Assembly: GCF_000208745.1 (NCBI RefSeq)
Contig: NC_030852.1
Span: 24,939,333-25,003,332, forward strand
Length of the DNA: 64,000 nt
Source of the DNA: Theobroma cacao
Taxonomy: Eukaryota; Streptophyta; Magnoliopsida; Malvales; Malvaceae
Direction of reading: 5' to 3'
Shown here: positions 60,201 to 64,000 of the stretch, piece by piece
Layout: each line of letters starts with the position of its first letter
Numbering within the stretch: position 1 is the first letter of the stretch
Program-made: the position numbers and the translations under genes
The notes under the pieces: model-generated
What the model saw: only the letters and a program-made list of their open reading frames with translations
What the model was told of the DNA's origin: nothing
The model's database searches: none

Positions 60201-62484
60201 AATTGTGATAAATAAAATTAACAACAACCGAAATGCAAAAACCAGGCTGCTATAGATGCATAAAGACATAACATCATCACCAAAGTTGATACTCAGACAT
60301 ACATGGTACACTGTGTGACTCACCATAGAAACAAACTCTAATTCATCTCAGTTCCCAAAAGACTAAAGAATAATATACCTCATAATAGTGCAGGTGAGGT
60401 AGCAGTGATTTAATTGAGTCTCTATTATGTTCTGGGTATAATTCAGCAATTTCCTCATCAGACATCAAAGTCATCTGCTCGAACAACTCTTTTATATTAG
60501 CACCCATATAGGAATCGGGCCCATACCATATGTTTAAGTCTGGGATTTGAGTAAAAGCCTGTGGAAACCAAGAGAGGTGAACTAAGAACAGATACCTTAA
60601 GACTGAAATTAAAGCACTATGAGGAAGCAGCAGAAAAGAAAATGATGCTCGGAATACTACCCACCTGCAGAATGGTTTGCACAACATTTGAAGAAGTACA
60701 AGTGATTGTAGGTACAAGCTCATGAGCATAAGCTTTTGTTTCTAGTGAAGTATTAATGTAAATAACGTGCAAAGAAGGAAGTGAGTTAGAAGCTGCCTTG
60801 AGATAGTTCATATAATCAGGCGTAGCAGCAGCATCAGCCAAAGAACAACCTATGCGTTCATTTGACATCCTGTAGACACCAACCTGCAATTACATTATAC
60901 AAAGAAACAAATCCATGAACAGCATTAGTGCTTCTGAGCTGAAAACAGGATACATTCAGCTTAATGCCAGATAAAGCATGCCATGTGCCAAAAAAAAACA
61001 ACAGTACCATACTTCAATTTTTTGTCTTGCATTTAGTGCGTATCATAAAATTTTAGATCATACAGCTTTAAATTGAACTATTTAGGTCCAAAACAAGAGA
61101 ATACTCCCAGCTGTAAAGTTTAAATATCTATAGATTAATTCTCATTAGAAAACTTTCTCCACATAACTTCCCTATCATATGACCATCCTAGTGTTTAATT
61201 CATGCTCTTCTAGTTTTACAAGTTATTATCTTCTCTTATAAGTACTTTGCATTTAATTCTTAAAAAAAATGAAAAGTAAACGAGAAGAGAAAGAGTAAAA
61301 GAAATAGTATACCTCTCCAAAGCCAGCTTGATCAAGAATCGCACGCACATTTTCTGACATAAAATCTACACCCAAAACGGTTATGAATTTACATCCAGCT
61401 TTTGCCATCTTGACAGCTGTATCTGCCATGACTAACGAGTCAGATATATGGATGTAAGGCCAATCCTTCTGAGCAGCAGTTAAGATGCCTTGCACTTCAG
61501 GATCCATGTAAAAGTGAGCAACGACACCAATTTTCTTCTCTTTCAGAACATTGACAAGTTCTTTCACCTTTAACTCATCAGGGAACAAATATCTTGCCTG
61601 CAATTCAACTAGAATTAAAACTTAGGATCTTAATACCACCAGGAAAATAAAATCCTGAAAAGATAATAGTATCACCCAAATGAAAAAATAAAAAAAAACG
61701 GGGGTGCGAAAATCAGTAAAGAACTAACCTGAGCCTCGGCATAGCTTCCTTTTGGCTGAACACCCTCAGCCGTGATCACCAACGAAGGAAACGGTTCAAA
61801 AGGGGCCTTCCCTTCCTTTTCAGAAACCAAGGACCTGGTTCGCTTCTGCATACTAACCAACACATTATGCCACGTGTTCACACGAGACCTTGCCCCACCA
61901 GGCAGTCCCACGTTAAGCGCCGCCAAGTCCTCTGTTTTCAATCCCAGCACTTCCTCTGGCGCCGCCCCATCAAGAACCGAAACCAAACAGGCGCAGAATC
62001 CTTTCGTGATCTCCGAATCGCTGTCGGCCCAAAATCTCATCTTCCCCTCAGAGTCCATCTGGACTTCGAGCCAAACTCGGGCCGTGCAGCCCATGACCCG
62101 GTTCGAGTCGGTGCGAGAAGAAGCTGGGAGAGTAGGGAGGAGAGAAGCATAGTGAAGGAGACGCTTGACACGGTCGAGAGGCTCTAAAAGGGATTGGAAT
62201 TCGGAGAGAAGGCTGGAGAGTTTACGTGGAGGGAGATGAGCGGTCTGTGAGGGAGACAGGGTGACAGCAGAGCAGGCAAAAGAAATGGGCTTTGAAGGAG
62301 GTGAACCAGGAGGTGGAGATTGGATACTTTTGAGAGACTTATATAAGGATTTTTTATTGGTTCTGGGTGTTTTATGGAAGTTGAAAAGAAGTGATTTTGG
62401 GTTAGAAATCTGGGTTTGGGAGATAGAGAAAAAAGATGAAGACGAAGAAGAAGCTTTCATGGCGATGGTAGCAGAGAATTCCAT
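57271..62484 (-). CDS. QS: Quinolinate synthase, chloroplastic (SufE-NadA fusion)
   Basis: Seven exons (minus): 61729-62484, 61313-61597, 60665-60883, 60379-60558, 58830-59339, 57496-57657 and 57271-57351; 730 residues, close to the usual plant length. It condenses iminoaspartate with dihydroxyacetone phosphate to quinolinate in the plastid, an early step of de novo NAD synthesis. Seen: Ser-rich transit peptide (about 1-70), SufE-like domain (about 85-225) with the active-site Cys133 in RVMGCTARVWLEV, which supports Fe-S cluster assembly on the partner domain, then NadA (253-730): VVAHFYMDPEVQ, YIHISDSLVMADTAVKMA, WYGPDSYMGANI, GTESGMVTAI, and Cys residues for the 4Fe-4S cluster, including C-x2-CPYMK (643-650) and DVGCEP (694). 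Start is the ATG at 62484 (MEFSATIA); the frame is open upstream without a better signal. All junctions are GT-AG and phase 0. Confidence 0.95.
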
Positions 62485-64000
62485 GAGAGAGAGAGAAGGC
62501 CTTGACGAGCGGGTCAAACTGAGAGAGAGAGAAGAAAAAAAAAAAGACCGTGTTAATGGGTGGACATGCAGAGCAGAAAAAGCAGAGCCCTTTGTTAAAT
62601 AAAAGATCTGGAGAGAAGCAGAGCAAAGGAACACCACCAAAACAACCTGTAAAAGGATGCAAGCAGGCGCGAAACGAACCCGAGCTAACACGCAAATGCT
62701 GCCTCCGTTTCGAAACGAAACCTTTGCAGCCCCTTGAGAGTTCTAAATTCCATTTTCCTCCTCTTTCTTGGAAAAGGACTTCATATTATGCCCTAATCTG
62801 TGGGTTCCAAGGATTTTTCTGACAGTGCCATAATTGTTTAGAGGATATAAATACCTGCAATAATAAATTTTCAATCACGACAATAGGCTCAGATATTTGG
62901 GGTTTCATTTTAAAATTTAGGCTCTGTTTTGGTAGCAGCAAAATAATTTGTTGAAGAAAAATATTTTATTGAAAATTTTGATGATTTTTGTTATTTTTAT
63001 AAATTGCAAAAAAGTTCCAATTAGTTGAATTATTTTTCATCCTTATTTATCTTCAATAATTTCATACCGGAACACCATAAAAATATTAATATGCATTAAT
63101 TATGTACTACATCTAAAACATTTTTTAACATTAAAAATATTATATTTAAAAAATATTTAACCTTTTTATTTATTTATTTGTTTCTCATCATATTATTATA
63201 ATAGTTAATTTAATAAGTCAATTAATCATAAATTAAAAATTAAAAAAAGATTTTCAAAGGTGAAAAACTTATTTCCTATTTTATATAATTTTTTCTTTAA
63301 TTAACCTTAATTATTTTGTGTTTTATTAAATATTGTAGTATCTAAGTAAAAATAATTACAATGATATGATTTTATTGAAATAATTGAATAAAAATAATTA
63401 AAAAATTTTGTTGAGAAACAAATAATAAATAAAGAGATAAAAGAGAAAAAAAAATATTTTATCATTTTATTACTTTATAAAATCTGTAACAAATAGTTTT
63501 TTTAATTGAGATTATCCAAAAAGATAAATAAAAAATGTTTTATACTCGTATCTGTAAAATATTTTTTTTGAAAAATATTTTATAAAAAAGTTTACTATTT
63601 TTTATTATTTAAATAAATGATTGAAAACATTTTTCGTAGGTAAATGTCTTGTTATTTTGAAGGAAATAAAATGAAATCATTTTGAGATCTTATTGTTTTG
63701 AAGAAAATAAAAAGTGATTATGCAAATCATGTTGTTTTGAGAGTTTTAGGTCATAGTGTTTTATTATTTTGAAAAAAAATAAAAGAATGCGGATGACATA
63801 TTGACTTAAGGCTTTAGGGTAGAATTTTTTTTTAATAGGAGTTTTTTTTAATGAGTGGGAATTGTTTTACGCCCCTTAAAGGTATAAGAAAATTTTCAAA
63901 ATAATGGATCTTTTACCCATTAACCTATAAAATTTATTCTTTTAAAATTTTATTATCAATTATCCAAAAATTATTATGTCTTGAAAATGTCCTCCAAAAA
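62485..64000. other. Upstream of quinolinate synthase; AT-rich DNA
   Basis: 62485-62830 holds the 5' UTR and proximal promoter of the QS gene (GA-rich leader on the plus strand, 62485-62540). From about 62930 the sequence is very AT-rich with imperfect repeats around TTATTTTGAA(G/A)(G/A)AAATAAAA (63645-63790). No gene visible to the window end. Confidence 0.5.

Noticed and set aside
61772..62602. Plus-strand frames of 106-126 codons opposite quinolinate synthase exon 1
   Set aside because: Shadows of a GC-richer exon on the other strand; the minus-strand protein matches the SufE domain.

Overview
The window is nuclear DNA from a flowering plant. The genes are plant-type, with many short AT-rich introns using GT-AG borders, long AT-rich intergenic DNA, degenerate LTR retrotransposon sequence and several non-autonomous hAT-like elements. 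The gene set fits a dicot, probably a rosid, but the sequence does not name a species. I rebuilt gene models by hand from splice signals, reading-frame phase and remembered family conservation; none was checked by a database search.

Layout. 183-6404 (+): the 3' eleven coding exons of a HAS1/DDX18-type DEAD-box helicase, with a 468-bp transposon in one intron. 6992-7606 (-): an early nodulin-like phytocyanin. 8232-9942 (-): a PII-2-like leucine-rich-repeat protein. 13068-17267 (-): a complete WNK kinase with a U12-type intron. 19379-22538 (-): organellar ribosomal protein bL19 with one intron whose donor reads GA instead of GT. 24165-27500: a very large inverted repeat built from seven plus seven tandem copies of a unit of about 253 bp. 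29664-30644 (+): a DUF868 protein. 32911-36107 (-): a PRUNE-like DHH/DHHA2 protein that appears to have lost its catalytic motifs. 38780-40031 (+): the nitrate-transport accessory protein NRT3/NAR2. 41467-48289 (-): a dead Ty3/gypsy retrotransposon carrying two hAT-like insertions, one of them in an LTR. 50269-51077: a fourth hAT-like element. 52123-53091 (-): Mn-dependent ADP-ribose/CDP-alcohol diphosphatase with a 5' UTR intron of about 2.1 kb. 57271-62484 (-): plastid quinolinate synthase (SufE-NadA fusion).

The genes do not form a pathway; they are ordinary separate nuclear transcription units (RNA helicase, signalling kinase, organelle translation, nitrate uptake, NAD synthesis, nucleotide clean-up). 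The points most worth follow-up are the 3.3-kb palindrome of tandem repeats, the GA-AG intron in bL19, the probable PRUNE pseudoenzyme, and the dated nest of transposons, where the intact LTR serves as an empty-site control for the insertion in its partner.
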